Part shown: positions 34,665 through 47,106 of the stretch, piece by piece
Layout: each line of letters opens with the position of its first letter
Numbering within the stretch: position 1 is the stretch's first letter
Source of the DNA: Saussurea involucrata
Taxonomy: Eukaryota; Streptophyta; Magnoliopsida; Asterales; Asteraceae
Direction of reading: 5' to 3'
DNA: 64,000 nucleotides
Assembly (NCBI GenBank): GCA_033807775.1
Contig: CM066322.1
Location: forward strand, 15,675,001 to 15,739,000
Notes under the pieces: generated by a model
The model's input: only the letters and a program-made list of their open reading frames with translations
The model's database searches: none
Told to the model about the DNA's origin: nothing
Made by a program: the position numbers and the translations under genes

Positions 34665-35130
34665 TGTTGGAATAATCATGATTTGTATTTGATAGATAAT
34701 AAGATGACAAGAAAACATACCCGATGATCCCGAGGATCCAGTGAAGGCATTAAACATATTTGCCATTGATTGTCGGGTTCCCAGAACGAGGTGATCGTGT
34801 TATGATGGGATGATGATCGATTCCTTTGGAGAGCCGATCGAGGGGAGGCACACGGCTAGGGTAATTAGCGATATCTCATTAGGGTTGAAAGAAAGATTAG
34901 GATACTCTATTTATAATAAGAGTATCTTACACTTTCAACCCTTTGGTGTTTATTATGTGCAGTATAATTCCCCATAGTTCCAATCACCTAATGGGAAACC
35001 CTATAGTATGTCAATAATAGTAAATACGCCCATCATATATTTACCAGACATAGGGATTTCAGTTATTGTCAATTATCATATCAGGAATGATAAACGATCA
35101 GTGACGGTCACTTTTAAGGTGGTTCCAACA
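34665..35130 (-). repeat. Copia 5' LTR
   Basis: 466 bp and nearly identical to 28670-29135. It is adjacent to the primer binding site on its 34664 side, which fixes it as the 5' LTR of a minus-strand element. Confidence 0.95.
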
Positions 35131-35135
35131 GAGTA

Positions 35136-35768
35136 ATCTAATCCATAAATTAGTTCAAATCAAAGGTTATTAAACAAGCATATTTGTGCTAAATTAGTGA
35201 AATGAGGGTATTTTTCTCAATATGAAAGTAGTTTGAAATGGTATTATGCACTAGACTCACACTATTCATCAAATCGATCAAAATGTAATGCCCACTGCTT
35301 ATTCCCTAACTATTACAATATCTTTTCTGTTTCAAATTCGATTGCATTCGTCAACAAAAACGTTGTTGTAGTCGTTTCTGCTACTCTCATAACATATAAT
35401 TCCTCACCTACGTTTCATCTCTACCTTCGTCACTGGTGTTCTATTGGGAGTGAAATTGCACACAATCGAGATGACTAATTTTTATCATAAGATGAAACGG
35501 TGGTTTTTTGAAATTTCGTACAATGAATATACTTCAATAAATATCCACAACGGTTCATCTTTTGAATATTCATGAGAAGAAACATTTTAATTAAGTAAAT
35601 ATAAAATTGAAGTCATGATTACCTTTGGATCTATTTATTTTGCATGTTTATATGAAATTAGGAATGATAAGCAAAACAGGCCTTGCTTTGGAAGCCCAAA
35701 TTAAAATGGGCTTTCATTAACCGTAAGTAAACAACCAAATTGCGACCATGGCATTATATTATCAAATA
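35136..35768. other. Spacer
   Basis: An 81-codon open frame at 35233-35478 has no recognisable similarity. Nothing else is seen. Confidence 0.35.
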
Positions 35769-36020
35769 GAGTGAATTACACCAGTGGTCCCCGTGGTTTA
35801 CTCAAAATTTGGATTTGGTTCTTAAAGTACACTATCTACGGTGGTGGTCCATAACCTTTTGATTTATTTTCATTCATGGTCCTTCTATGTTAAGCATAGG
35901 AGGACCATAAGTAAAAGTAAATTAAATATAGGAGAACCATGAGTGAAAGTAAATTAAAAAATTATGGACCATCATCGTAGATTGTGTACTCAAATCTTGG
36001 ATTTGGTTCTTAAAAATTAT
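35769..36020. mobile_element. Truncated TIR element of the GAGTRAATTAC family
   Basis: It starts GAGTGAATTACACCAGTGGT followed by CCCCGTGGTTT, the left-end pattern of the elements at 23139 and 49948. An internal inverted pair (GGTGGTCCATAA with TTATGGACCATC) and two CTTGGATTTGGTTCTT-like blocks are present. No right end is found. Confidence 0.5.
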
Positions 36021-37240
36021 CTCTCCTCTCTCACCTCTACAACTAAAATAATCTTGTGATGGTTAACAAAGGTTTCAGATAAACTTGTGTTCACAGTGGT
36101 TTATAAAAAGGATTGTGAAAATACCAGATGAACGAGGGTTGTGAACATCTTGGGAATATATATATTGTGGAATTCTCAAATGATTAAGTTCCTGTATAAA
36201 AAATAATAATAATTTCAAGAGTAGGATAGGACCTATATAAATGTTGGGATCGGTTGAACCCAACCCAGTATGCCAATTTTGGTGGTGTTGGACCCGCGAT
36301 GGCCGCTAAGCCACATGTGCATCTCTATTTGTAGCTACGTTCAATACTTGATGAAAGATCTCCAATCAAATGGAAATGGTTATCTTTAACTAAGAATGGA
36401 GGATCTTATCAAACAAAACAGAAGACTATCATCTTATAGACAAAATAGTATAAGCCAACTTTAATCAAGTCTAATAATTGAGTTACAATTTAATCAGGTA
36501 TACCTGATTAAATTATCTCCCACTGTCTCACATAATGTTTTGAAAATTAAGATATATCCGTTTATGCTCTCACTCACATGTTTATGTTCCAAACATTAAT
36601 TAAACCTACACATGGTAATTTATATTGTGATTATTCACTTGTGTTTTAGATCGATGATGAATTGAAACCTAGACAGTGTGATTACTTATTGAAGCCAAAC
36701 AGATTACTTACCAAAATGATGGATGTTCTTCATTTTGGAAACTTCCTCATGACAAATGCATAATAGAAAACGTTTCCTCAAGATCTCTATAGACTATAGT
36801 ATTAACCATTGACAAAAGTCCGACCAATAGAATTATTGAACATGTTATTTCAAATAGAATTATATTAGTGTTTAATTAAATTATATAATTGATAAATAAA
36901 TTACCAATTTCAATTCTTTTTCAAGTCAAGCTCATTTATATCGGCGAAAACGTAGAAATATTAAAGATAAATGTCAAAGTATATATCTAATAAAAGAATA
37001 AAAAAATCATAAAGTCTTCTTTGCATGTGTTAATTAGTTGTTCTTAATAACAAATTATTTTCAATGTTCATACCGAATTAAAATTATCACCGTCAAAATT
37101 AAACTGAAAAAAATATAACAATATGGGAAGTAACATATCAACATCAACATATCTCACACGAAACTAATTCCAATTTCATTATACATGATTTTTATGTTTT
37201 GAATAAACAATTACAAAGGTTATATATGAACCTTTTCTTT
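36021..37240. other. AT-rich spacer, 3' side of LRR gene
   Basis: Probably includes the 3' UTR of the LRR gene near 37241. No other feature was recognised. Confidence 0.4.
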
Positions 37241-38404
37241 TCAATATTTCATTGGTGGCGTGTATGGGTGGTGGCCATGTGGTGGCACCCATTTCTTAGT
37301 AGGTGGCGGTGGTGGAGGCGGCGGTGGAGGAGGAGGAGAAGCCGTACAACCACGACAATTCACAGGACGAGAATAAAAGGCTTTGCACTCCGCTACCTGC
37401 CGTTGTGCTGGCCTACCCGGAATACAATTTTTCCGATCATCTTTGTCCGCCAGCTTCAAACAAATCTTGGGCTCGCCGGAAAAGTAATTATCCGAGTACG
37501 TGAAATTCTCCAACCTCGGCAACGAACAAATACTAGACGGAATCTTGCCGGAAAATTTATTGTGAGCCACATTTAGCTGCTCCAAGCTCTTCATATCTCC
37601 TATACTCTCCGGCGACATTCCGACAAGTGAATTATAACTCACATCAAAAACCGTCAACTTCTTCAACGATCCTATATCCGGCGTTAAACACCCACTTAAC
37701 CCCACATTCGTCAGAATAATCTCGTTCAAAGTTTCACCCATCTTCTTTATACTCGACGGCAAGCAACCTTGGATATTATTATTAGCCAAAACCAACACCG
37801 ATACAGGAGAATTCCCTAGGTTTTCCGGCAAACTAGAGGTAAACATGTTGTTGTTAATGAAAATGGCATCGAGCTTAAGATCATACAATTTGGAAGGAAC
37901 ACCCCCTTGAAACTTATTAAACCTAATATCAAGAAACTTGAGAGAAGGAAGCGAAAGCACCACTAATGGAAACTTACCCGAAAACCGATTGTTACTGATA
38001 TCAAGCTCGTAAAGAAGAGTTAGTTTATCAAAAGATTTTGGCACTGTTCCACAAAACTTGTTAGAGTTGATGTGGAAGAGGGCAAGATCAGTGAGTAACC
38101 CTAGTTCTTCTGGAAGAGATCCAGAGATGTTTGCATGATTGAGGTCGATTCCAGCGACTGTGGTGATATGTGAATCATCTAAAGAAGGTGCACAGAAGAC
38201 ACCAGTGTAGTTACATACGTTAGGGCCATACCAATTGGAAGTGAAACCTCGAGGGTCGGAAGTTATGGAATGTTTCCATGCTTGAAGAGCAAAGTAAGCA
38301 TTTTGGAGCTTAGGGTTTGGTGGAGATGGTGCTCCATGAGAGAGTGTTGTGAAGAAAAACAGAAGAAGAATGGCGAAATTGAGGTGTAGGGGTGGTGTGG
38401 TCAT
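37241..38404 (-). CDS. Leucine-rich repeat protein with short extensin-like tail
   Basis: An intronless 387-residue protein. The hydrophobic signal peptide (residues 1-24, ending LSHGA) predicts secretion. An LRRNT-like region (NAYFALQAWKHSITSDP, then CNYTGVFC) leads into about ten plant-type LRRs (about 85-315), e.g. LDISNNRFSGKFPLVVLSLP and LNVAHNKFSGKIPSSICSLP. A cysteine-rich segment with CIPGRP and NCRGC follows. The tail is S followed by twelve prolines, then KKWVPPHGHHPYTPPMKY. Long LRX proteins carry many SPPPP repeats that cross-link to the wall. This tail is minimal, so it fits the At4g06744-like/short-LRX group, extracellular and probably wall-associated. LRX LRR domains bind RALF peptides and pectin, which is family knowledge and not shown here. 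The start is the first Met of the signal peptide. Confidence 0.92.
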   Translation of the reverse strand: MTTPPLHLNFAILLLFFFTTLSHGAPSPPNPKLQNAYFALQAWKHSITSDPRGFTSNWYGPNVCNYTGVFCAPSLDDSHITTVAGIDLNHANISGSLPEELGLLTDLALFHINSNKFCGTVPKSFDKLTLLYELDISNNRFSGKFPLVVLSLPSLKFLDIRFNKFQGGVPSKLYDLKLDAIFINNNMFTSSLPENLGNSPVSVLVLANNNIQGCLPSSIKKMGETLNEIILTNVGLSGCLTPDIGSLKKLTVFDVSYNSLVGMSPESIGDMKSLEQLNVAHNKFSGKIPSSICSLPRLENFTYSDNYFSGEPKICLKLADKDDRKNCIPGRPAQRQVAECKAFYSRPVNCRGCTASPPPPPPPPPPPPTKKWVPPHGHHPYTPPMKY

Positions 38405-38459
38405 TTTGGAAAATGGAAATTAATTTAGTGTGTTTAATGAAGAGGAATGGAAGCAAGAG

Positions 38460-38512
38460 TGTTGTATTTAAATGGGTTTTGGGATTGTGTTGTTCAATCC
38501 CATATATACGAA
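38460..38512 (-). promoter_or_regulatory. Candidate TATA boxes of the LRR gene
   Basis: On the minus strand CATTTAAATAC lies about 60 bases, and GTATATATGGG about 100 bases, upstream of the ATG. Either could set the start site. No other element is assigned. Confidence 0.4.
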
Positions 38513-39375
38513 GGTGATAATGATCGTCCACGCAACTACTCTCTGTAAAATGGATATAACTTTGTTGGTGAGAAAAGTTCTAATGATATTTAATTAATAT
38601 ATAAGATTATATAATTCCGTTTTCTCTAAAATTGAAGATAAAAGATGGCTACAAAACTCGTCATTCTTAGGTTCGAATCCAGACGCGGTCAAGATCTCTG
38701 TAGTCAGTTCACTTGCAATGGCTCCAGACCATTTATTATCACCCGAATAATTAGCCGGCATGCATAAATTGACTTGAGGATCCACGATTACCTTTAAAAT
38801 ATTGCCTATATATAAATCGTTGGACTTTTTTTTGGAATGAAAGGCATCTTTCGACTAAGTCATAACAAATATATATAGAGTCTTTTGGTGATTTTTAAGA
38901 GAGGAAGAAAAACGAGAATATTAATTGGTAGAATAATGAGTGGTTACAAGAACCAAGTGGGTAGAAATTAATGCAATGTTACAATAGTTTAGTATGACGT
39001 TTAATTTAATAAGTTTTTGAGACAGTTTTGAAATAAAATTTCATATTAATTGTTTTATATGATATTATTTGAAGAAAAAAAGTCATACAATGTATTATAA
39101 GAATATAGAGGTTCATATATCATTCTCATTATTAGTACTTTATTTCAAAAGTATCTTAAAAAATTTGGTAAGACATTTAAAATCATCATATTTATTGTAA
39201 CATTTTTACATAGGACACACAAATATTTATAAGTCCTATAAACATGGTGTAATCGTTTACTAGTTCAATAACCTTACCGGTGAATATACGAGAATTTTAT
39301 TTGGTAAGTGGGAACACAAGAATTGAGAGTCTTACCCGGTAAGTGAGAGTGATGATTTTTACATGGTAAGCACTT
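38513..39375. other. Upstream region of LRR gene and spacer
   Basis: AT-rich. GGTTCGAATCC at 38670-38680 looks like a pol III B box, with a weak A-box-like ATGGCTACAAAACTCG upstream (about 38645). It may be a SINE scrap, but it lacks a clear tail and flanking repeat. Confidence 0.4.
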
Positions 39376-39380
39376 ATCAG

Positions 39381-41180
39381 TGTAACAACCCAAAATCCAA
39401 TGAAATATACGATTAAACATTTCAAACAAAAACGGTCCCAAAGTCTACAATACATCAAATTTACTCTAAACTCGCAGCGGAAACCACCTTCACAACTGAG
39501 ATACTACAAGAAGCCCGACGGTACTCTACAAGTCTTCACTACCTCACGCTCTTTTACCACGACCCGACCTTCCATAATCATCAGATGAAACTCCATACAC
39601 GATTAATACCTGAAAATGGTTTTTATTTTTGAAAAGCGAGGGTTAGACCATGAGGTCTAGTGAATTCCCTCAAAAACAGTTTCACGCAAGCCAAGTATAA
39701 AATCATGTAATTCGATAATGTAATAACGTTCCAAGTCATGCATTCAACAGAGGTATAGCACAGTGGGCTCGACTTTCTTCACCCTACAAAGCCGGGTACG
39801 GCAAACACCCTACGAAGCCGGGCACGGCAAACACCCTACAAAGCCGGGCACGGCAGACACCCTACAAAGTCGGGCACGGCAAACACCCTACAAAGCCGGG
39901 CACGGCAAACACCCTACAAAGTCGGGCACGGCAAACACCCTACAAAGCCGGGCACGGCAACTCTGTCTCACCACCCAACTGTGCAGTCCGACTCCATATG
40001 TGCCAATAACCATCGTGACAGCATGCAATTCACAAATTATGTAGAAATGAGCACATAAACAGCTTGCGTGCAATTGTAAACAGTTCCATGTCATGTACAA
40101 TAAAACCTTTCAAAATGTTTAATCATGCCATCATGCTCGTAAACATTATCAGTTAAGAAACCTTTACCAAAACGTTCAATCATGTCATTATGCTCAAACC
40201 AAATTCAGATATGAAAACTTTAGCAAAACACTTCATTCGCACCAAAAAGGGGTTAAGGGAACTCACCTTAGCCTTAGCACATCGACACACGCTCTGAAAC
40301 CCACGTTAGTTCAAACCGAACACCTGAATTGGACACCGCAAGAATGGTGTTAAACCACTTAACTATACTTCCAAACATCCTTAACAAAACTCCTAAACAA
40401 CCCTCCAATCGATGCCTCGGTCCTAGACCCGAACGAACAACGAAACGAACAACGGAAGAAAAAAGGACAGAATCTGGCGTCGATGGTTGGCGCCAGTCCA
40501 TCGGCGCCGCCATCGGCGCGGACCTCTGGTCTGATTTTTCCTGCTCGAAAATCTTCCCAAAACTCAAGGGTTTCTCATCCTCAAACTTCCCCAAATCAGT
40601 TCTAATTCTCCCAATTCGATATTTTAGATACAATAAACATTAAGAATCAATGACCAACCCTTTAAACAACATGAAACCCATCAAATTCCATCTAGTGACT
40701 CATAAATTTAAACCCCAAAAACTCAAAACTCAATCCATGGAATAATGGGGATTACTAATCAAACAAGAAGAAGTTTCCTACTACATTGATAAAAACTCAT
40801 AGGAAATAAATCCCAAAATCATTTACCTCCTTTCTTCCATTGATTAAACTCAACCAACACAATGTATTATCAACCCCCAACCATATACTAGCCTAGCCAA
40901 CATAAAGAAGAGGAATAAGAAAAAGAAGAAATCAAACCTTGGAGAAGATGACTCTAACAATTGCTGCAACTCTTCCCATCACATCTCCAATTAGGGTTCT
41001 TCTCCTCTCTCTCAATTCCTCCTCTCAATCGATGAATAGCAAGAAATGAAGAAGGTAGGGTTTTATCTATTTCTAACTTTCTCAATTCACTCTTGAGCAC
41101 AAAAGTCCCATTCTTCACACTTTGGCCACCAAATTCCCAATTATTCTAAAATACTACAAAAGTCAACATGGGATGTCACA
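39381..41180 (-). repeat. LARD 3' LTR (1,800 bp)
   Basis: TGTAACAACCC...GGGATGTCACA as written on the plus strand. It contains seven 26-bp tandem units (39780-39962). Confidence 0.92.
39780..39962. repeat. 26-bp tandem repeat, seven units
   Basis: The unit is ACCCTACAAAGCCGGGCACG plus GCAAAC. Variants are C/T after AAAG and G/A near the end. It lies in the 3' LTR. The short open frames over it are translations of the repeat, not genes. Confidence 0.93.
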
Positions 41181-44100
41181 TCACCTCCCCCTTATTAGAA
41201 TTCCGTCCTCGGAATTTCATCGTCGGACACACGCTGAAAGTCGGAGTTAACTCCTGATTACCAATTCTTACCTTCCCCAACGATTGTTTCCAACGTTACA
41301 ACAAAATCCCACTCTTTATCCATCCACACTATTTATAAGGGTCAACTCGAGCCAAGATTTCGACCACATACAATATTCCTTGACATCGCTCCTAGGCCAA
41401 CAACTACACCCTCGGGTCTGTAGCATGCCCAGCCACGCACTTGCAATCTCTTCGTTCAAACATACTACTCATCCAAAATACTCTCTTTAATAGAAAACGA
41501 CTCTACTCGAGTTAACACCGCAATGACCCGAATCTCTAAACGAAGACTAATCACTCCCTTCGTCGACATTACACACTATCATTCTCATATCGTTACCGCA
41601 TTCTCACCACCACATAACATTCATATCAAAGGAAGAACGCCCCCTACCAAAATAGCGTCCGTCTGGCACAATTGCGTTTCCTCAAAGTCACACCGATCAC
41701 ACATGCCTCAACAGTTACCAATCAACGATCTAAACTCACAACAATCAATAAGCCATAACTCGTTTCTATACACCATTATAATCCTTACCAAATCCACCGA
41801 AAGGTTTCACTAATTAGAAGCTACCACCAAAATTCCCTTGCCCTCTCACAAGGAGGAGTGGCCAGGCTTACTCCAACTAGGCCAATTAATCGAATACTGA
41901 ATGACACGCTCACGCGAAACATTCCTCCCGACAACACCGAATCAAATCCCAAGGTCCCTCGACCAGGGCACCACATCCGACCACTTGTTTCCTTTCTAGC
42001 TTGATACACTAAAGATGCTTTAAAAGAATGGTTCGCTAACACGAGCCAGTTTTAGATTGGTCGCATGAAACTAGCTCTCTCAACTCTTTAACCATGGCAT
42101 CCTCAAAGATTCCTTTCCTCATGCTCTTCAAATAATCGTCCTTTAATCATAGCCCGCCTTTCCAGTGTCCCACGACATATTCTTACTGCAATCCGGTCTA
42201 TACTTGATCTATCCTACCGTCATCATTTTCTCTCGTGCTTACACAGAACGCCCAACACACACCGCTACAGTCCAAAGAACGGTTTCTCTAAATTCATCAA
42301 TCATAACCTTTAGCCAAGTCCTCGGGAAGTACTTAGCACCAAGAACTACCAAGAGTTTCTAACTCTCCAACACCGCCGCCCCGTTCATTATAATTCATTA
42401 CATCCACGGAATACTCCAACGCTCGTGACTAAACTTCACGACGAAGCACTACAGCTTAACGGGTACAATATCCTGATCGACAATCAAGTGAAGTATGAAC
42501 ACTCACCCAAAATCCAATGGGATCAAGAAGAACAAGGGTTCTCTTTTCATCCCGTTACCAACCGCATCTTAACCTCTTGATCTCAATCTAGTAACAACGT
42601 ATACCACCAGCAAAACCACACACTTCAACCAAGCACACTCACTACCTTTGACCACTCCATTATTATGGCAATTCTTCATTACATCTAAGACTTACACGCT
42701 TCTTCGGTACCAAATGCTACCACTTCCCCACGCCACTATCGCACCCCGCGACTACCTTGCAACAAGCTAACAAGATGCCTTTACATACACATATGATATT
42801 ACTTCCTTCCTGCCACCCATAATACAAATTTATACGAAGTAAAAGCGTTTCCCGACTTTGTCTTCCTCGGGTCTAGACGAACCACATGACAAGATCATCT
42901 AATTAACTCGCTCTTATTTGGCTCAACAAGCACCAGAGAACTCAATTCTGTAACGCTCATAGGAAATCACTTATGCTACCACAATCTTTTACTTCTGTAA
43001 CACTCACCCAAGGTGGTCCAACGTCTTGCCGGATACACGCCTTTCTCAGAACACTTCTTACATCTTTGCAAGAAAACTCACAAGATAACCACACCATGGT
43101 TACTTCTCCAATACTAGCCTCCTGACAACCATCCAATAAAACGGTCAATGATTTCAACATTGACAATCGACATACAATTGTCCAGTCACTTCACGACAAC
43201 CAAGGATTTCCCGTAGAGATCTACCTCTCCTAACTCCTCGAACAAATTCTCGTTTCTCACCAACTTCTCGCGATCTATATCCGTTATACTAAACACCTGA
43301 CACATAAACGAATCATCAAAACCTCAATGGACATCACATCCACATTAGTGATCCTCCGTTCTCCGAATGCTCTCCCTAGGTGTTCCTACACCATATCATT
43401 TACACATTCTCAGACGACCTCAATCGTTCACACATCACGGGTTCATTTCTCAAGTCTCAATCTCCTGACAACACCCCCAATTTGGGTATATTAAACAAAT
43501 CGCAACCTCTATATCAATAGGCAACATGATGATTCCTTAATTTCCCGATAACCAGGATTCCTAACGGAACCCGCTTCATCCAACACATCATAATCCAGAT
43601 TATACCCTACCGTTCACACTTGAGGAACAACACAAGACCTTTCTTAGTACTCAGACTCACAACCGATAACATTACATCAAGTAACGTAACGCTACTTATT
43701 ACCATTCCACCAAGAATCGCTTCGACCAATTCAAATCTTACCGCAAATCAACCGTTCTCACATAACTAAGCAGTAGCTCAAACTACAATCATATCGACAA
43801 TCCGAATTTACTTCTCGGGACTCCCGGTATTCACCCACTTCCTCTAACGGAACAATAAGGTCATAACTCGACCATATCTTATTCAACTGACAAATCCACT
43901 CCCAAGGTCTTTTCTTAACCTCAATCGTAATACCTTTCCCCAACCTAGTGAGTTCATAGCCTTCATGCACAATGACACCACAATTGAAATCATTTTACAC
44001 TGTTTTTAAAACACTATAGATGAAAATCATAGAACAAGCTTGAGTATGTATGAACCAACACCACTCAAGACGATTAGTAAAACACTACGATCGCAAGGAT

Positions 44101-45327
44101 CGCTCACAGGCACTCTTACGATACTTCGTAACCTTGTCCATCCAACTCGATGCCGACACAACGGTCATCTCCAACGAAACCCTTTCCAATACGGCTAGAA
44201 AATTCAGGACGAAATCACTTACCCAAAGTGGGTCAGTTAACTCCAACACTCGTTTACATGAAAATAACGAGTCAGTACTCATTTTGTTTGTAAAACAAAC
44301 CTCGCGATAAAATGTTTTCAATATTATCGCAACGAAGATTCTCCCCATAAGAAAAACGTGAAATAATTCGTAAATCACTAAGTTCAAATCTTTATCGTAT
44401 AATGAAGACAAGTTCGTCTTTTACTTTAAAGAAAACACGCTCGCACGCGTCAACTCATTTCCCAAAACAAGAAAACATATCATGCACGTACATGCTTTTT
44501 AACATGAAAGAATCTCGTATAATACGTTTAACAACAAAATGCATGGAATTCAATATGCAAATGAAGGCTATTCACTCTAACTAAGTCAACCGTTGCACTC
44601 ACTTTAACTCTTCACTGGTACCCTACTATAACCAACAACCGCTTCCCTACTAATGCTACAACTTGTAGTACGAGTGCTTCACAGCCCACTTGATCGACCG
44701 CTCAACATGGTTTAACAATTGACCACTTAACCCACCTTCTACTCTTATACATTCCTCAAAACAACACTGATTTCTTGCAATCAATAACCTTGCCGCTAAA
44801 CCGTTTGACTAAGGAATCCAAGACTAGATTCCCTCACTTGATCTTGAATTAAAGGTTTCAGGATGTCCGCATAATTCTCACTCCTAACACTAGGAGTTGT
44901 CCCCCCCATACAACCATTAATTCATTTGAATCCTAGAATATTTACTTCTAGACAGCACATTAGCATTCCAGACAACACTTCCTCTAGAAGTTACAAACAT
45001 CCCATCACAAGGGATCTCTTCCATGACACATCAACTCTTTGCTATCAAACACAAGGTTAGAACCTTCTACATACTGCCACACTCACCACTCATCCTGACA
45101 ATAGTGATTGATTACACCCATGCACCTGTAGATCCATAATAGCATTGGCCAGATGCTATTTGAATTTACCTTACATGAGGGTTCTCACTACCATTGTCAA
45201 GATATTCTATGATTAAGGTCTTTCTTAATGGCTTCCTATATCTCAGTTGTGTCTCACTCTACCCCACAGTTTAAGTTTAGGCCCATCCGGTCACCTAAAT
45301 CCCTTAAACTATGGCTCTGATACCATT
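41181..45327 (-). other. Non-coding interior of the LARD
   Basis: C-rich, A-rich plus strand with no long frame on either strand. Translating the larger open frames gives nothing resembling a retroelement or cellular protein. Primer site and polypurine tract at its two ends are intact, so it could be mobilised in trans. Confidence 0.75.
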
Positions 45328-47101
45328 TGTAACAACCCAAAATCCAATGAAATATACGATTAAACATTTCAAACAAAAACGGTCCCAAAGTCTACAATAC
45401 ATCAAATTTACTCTAAACTCGCAGCGGAAACCACCTTTACAACTGAGATACTACAAGAAGCCCGACGGTACTCTACAAGTCTTCACTACCTCACGCTCTT
45501 TTACCACGACCCGACCTTCCATCATCATCAGATGAAACTCCATACACGATTAATACCTGAAAATGGTTTTTATTTTTGAAAAGCGAGGGTTAGACCATGA
45601 GGTCTAGTGAATTCCCTCAAAAATAGTTTCACGCAAGCCAAGTATAAAATCATGTAATTCGATAATGTAATAACGTTCCAAGTCATGCATTCAACAAAGG
45701 TATAGCACAATGGGCTCGACTTTCTTCACCCTACAAAGCCGGGTACGGCAAACACCCTACGAAGTCGGGCACGGCAAACACCCTACAAAGCCGGGCACGA
45801 CAGACACCCTACAAAGCCGGGCACGGCAAACACCCTACAAAGTCGGGCACGACAAACACCCTACAAAGCCGGGCACAGCAACTCTGTCTCATCACCCAAC
45901 TGTGCAGTCCGACTCCATATGTGCCAATAACCATCGTGACAGCATGCAATTCATAAATTATGTAGAAATGAGCACATAAACAGCTTGCGTGCAATTGTAA
46001 ACAGTTCCATGTCATTTACAATAAAACCTTTCAAAATGTTTAATCAGGTCATCATGCTCGTAAACATTATCAGTTAAGAAACCTTTACCAAAACGTTCAA
46101 TCATGTCATTATGCTCAAACCAAATTCAGATATGAAAACTTTAGCAAAACACTTCATTCGCACCAAAAAGGGGTTAAGGGAACTCACCTTAGCCTTAGCA
46201 CATCGACACACGCTCCGAAACCCACGTTAGTTCAAACCGAACACCTGAATTGGACACCGCAAGAATGGTGTTAAACCACTTAACTATACTTCCAAACATC
46301 CTTAACAAAACTCCTAAACAACCCTCCAATCGATGCCTCGGTCCTAGACCCGAACGAACAACGAAACGAACAACGGAAGAAAAAAGGACAGAATCTGGCG
46401 CCGATGGTTGGCGCCAGTCCATCGGCGCCGCCATCGGCGCGGACCTCTGGTCTGATTTTTCCTGCTCGAAAATCTTCCCAAAACTCAAGGGTTTCTCATC
46501 CTCAAACTTCCCCAAATCAGTTCTAATTCTCCCAATTCGATATTTTAGATACAATAAACATTAAGAATCAATGACCAACCCTTTAAACAACATGAAACCC
46601 ATCAAATTCCATCTAGTGACTCATAAATTTAAACCCCAAAAACTCAAAACTCAATCCATGGAATAATGGGGATTACTAATCAAACAAGAAGAAGTTTCCT
46701 ACTACATTGATAAAAACTCATAGGAAATAAATCCCAAAATCATTTACCTCCTTTCTTCCATTGATTAAACTCAACCAACACAATGTATTATCAACCCCCA
46801 ACCATATACTAGCCTAGCCAACATAAAGAAGAAGAATAAGAAAAAGAAGAAATCAAACCTTGGAGAAGATGACTCTAACAATTGCTGCAACTCTTCCCAT
46901 CACATCTCCAATTAGGGTTCTTCTCCTCTCTCTCAATTCCTCCTCTCAATCGATGAATAGCAAGAAATGAAGAAGGTAGGGTTTTATCTATTTCTAACTT
47001 TCTCAATTCACTCTTGAGCACAAAAGTCCCATTCTTCACACTTTGGCCACCAAATTCCCAATTATTCTAAAATACTACAAAAGACAATATGGGATGTTAC
47101 A
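45328..47101 (-). repeat. LARD 5' LTR (1,774 bp)
   Basis: The same structure as the other LTR but with six, not seven, 26-bp units (about 45727-45883). The missing unit accounts exactly for the 26-bp length difference. Confidence 0.92.
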
Positions 47102-47106
47102 ATCAG

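Larger units (their letters stand above)
28670..35130 (-). mobile_element. Complete Ty1/Copia LTR retrotransposon, very young
   Basis: LTRs 28670-29135 and 34665-35130 are both 466 bp and differ by eye at two sites, both transitions. The 5-bp duplication GAGTA flanks it (28665-28669 and 35131-35135). On the minus strand the 5' LTR is followed by the initiator-Met tRNA primer site TGGTATCAGAGCCCC (about 34647-34661). The 3' LTR is preceded by the polypurine tract AAGTGGGAGAA (29136-29147 region). Domain order Gag-protease-integrase-RT-RNase H is that of Copia. The leader between primer site and gag is about 1.1 kb and holds a tandem hairpin array. One stop codon interrupts the polyprotein. Confidence 0.97.
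39381..47101 (-). mobile_element. Non-autonomous LTR retrotransposon (LARD, Gypsy-like)
   Basis: LTRs are 39381-41180 (1,800 bp) and 45328-47101 (1,774 bp), with termini TGTAACA...TGTYACA. The duplication ATCAG flanks it (39376-39380 and 47102-47106). On the minus strand the 5' LTR (45328-47101) is followed within 2 bases by the initiator-Met primer site TGGTATCAGAGCC (45314-45326). The other LTR is preceded by the polypurine tract AAGGGGGAGGTGA (41181-41195 region). The 4.15-kb interior (41181-45327) has only short scattered open frames and no recognisable gag, protease, RT or integrase. CCGAGGACGGAATTC just before the polypurine tract is like the sequence after pol in Tekay/Del chromoviruses, suggesting derivation from them. 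The LTRs differ by roughly two dozen substitutions plus one 26-bp unit. Confidence 0.92.

Noticed and set aside
37199..37576. 125-codon plus-strand frame rich in Trp/Arg
   Set aside because: Antisense shadow of the proline-rich tail of the LRR gene.
38640..38785. tRNA gene suggested by GGTTCGAATCC
   Set aside because: No cloverleaf can be formed around it. At most it is a SINE B-box scrap.
39763..40044. 93-codon repetitive protein in LTR
   Set aside because: Translation of the 26-bp LTR repeat. The frame differs between the two LTR copies.
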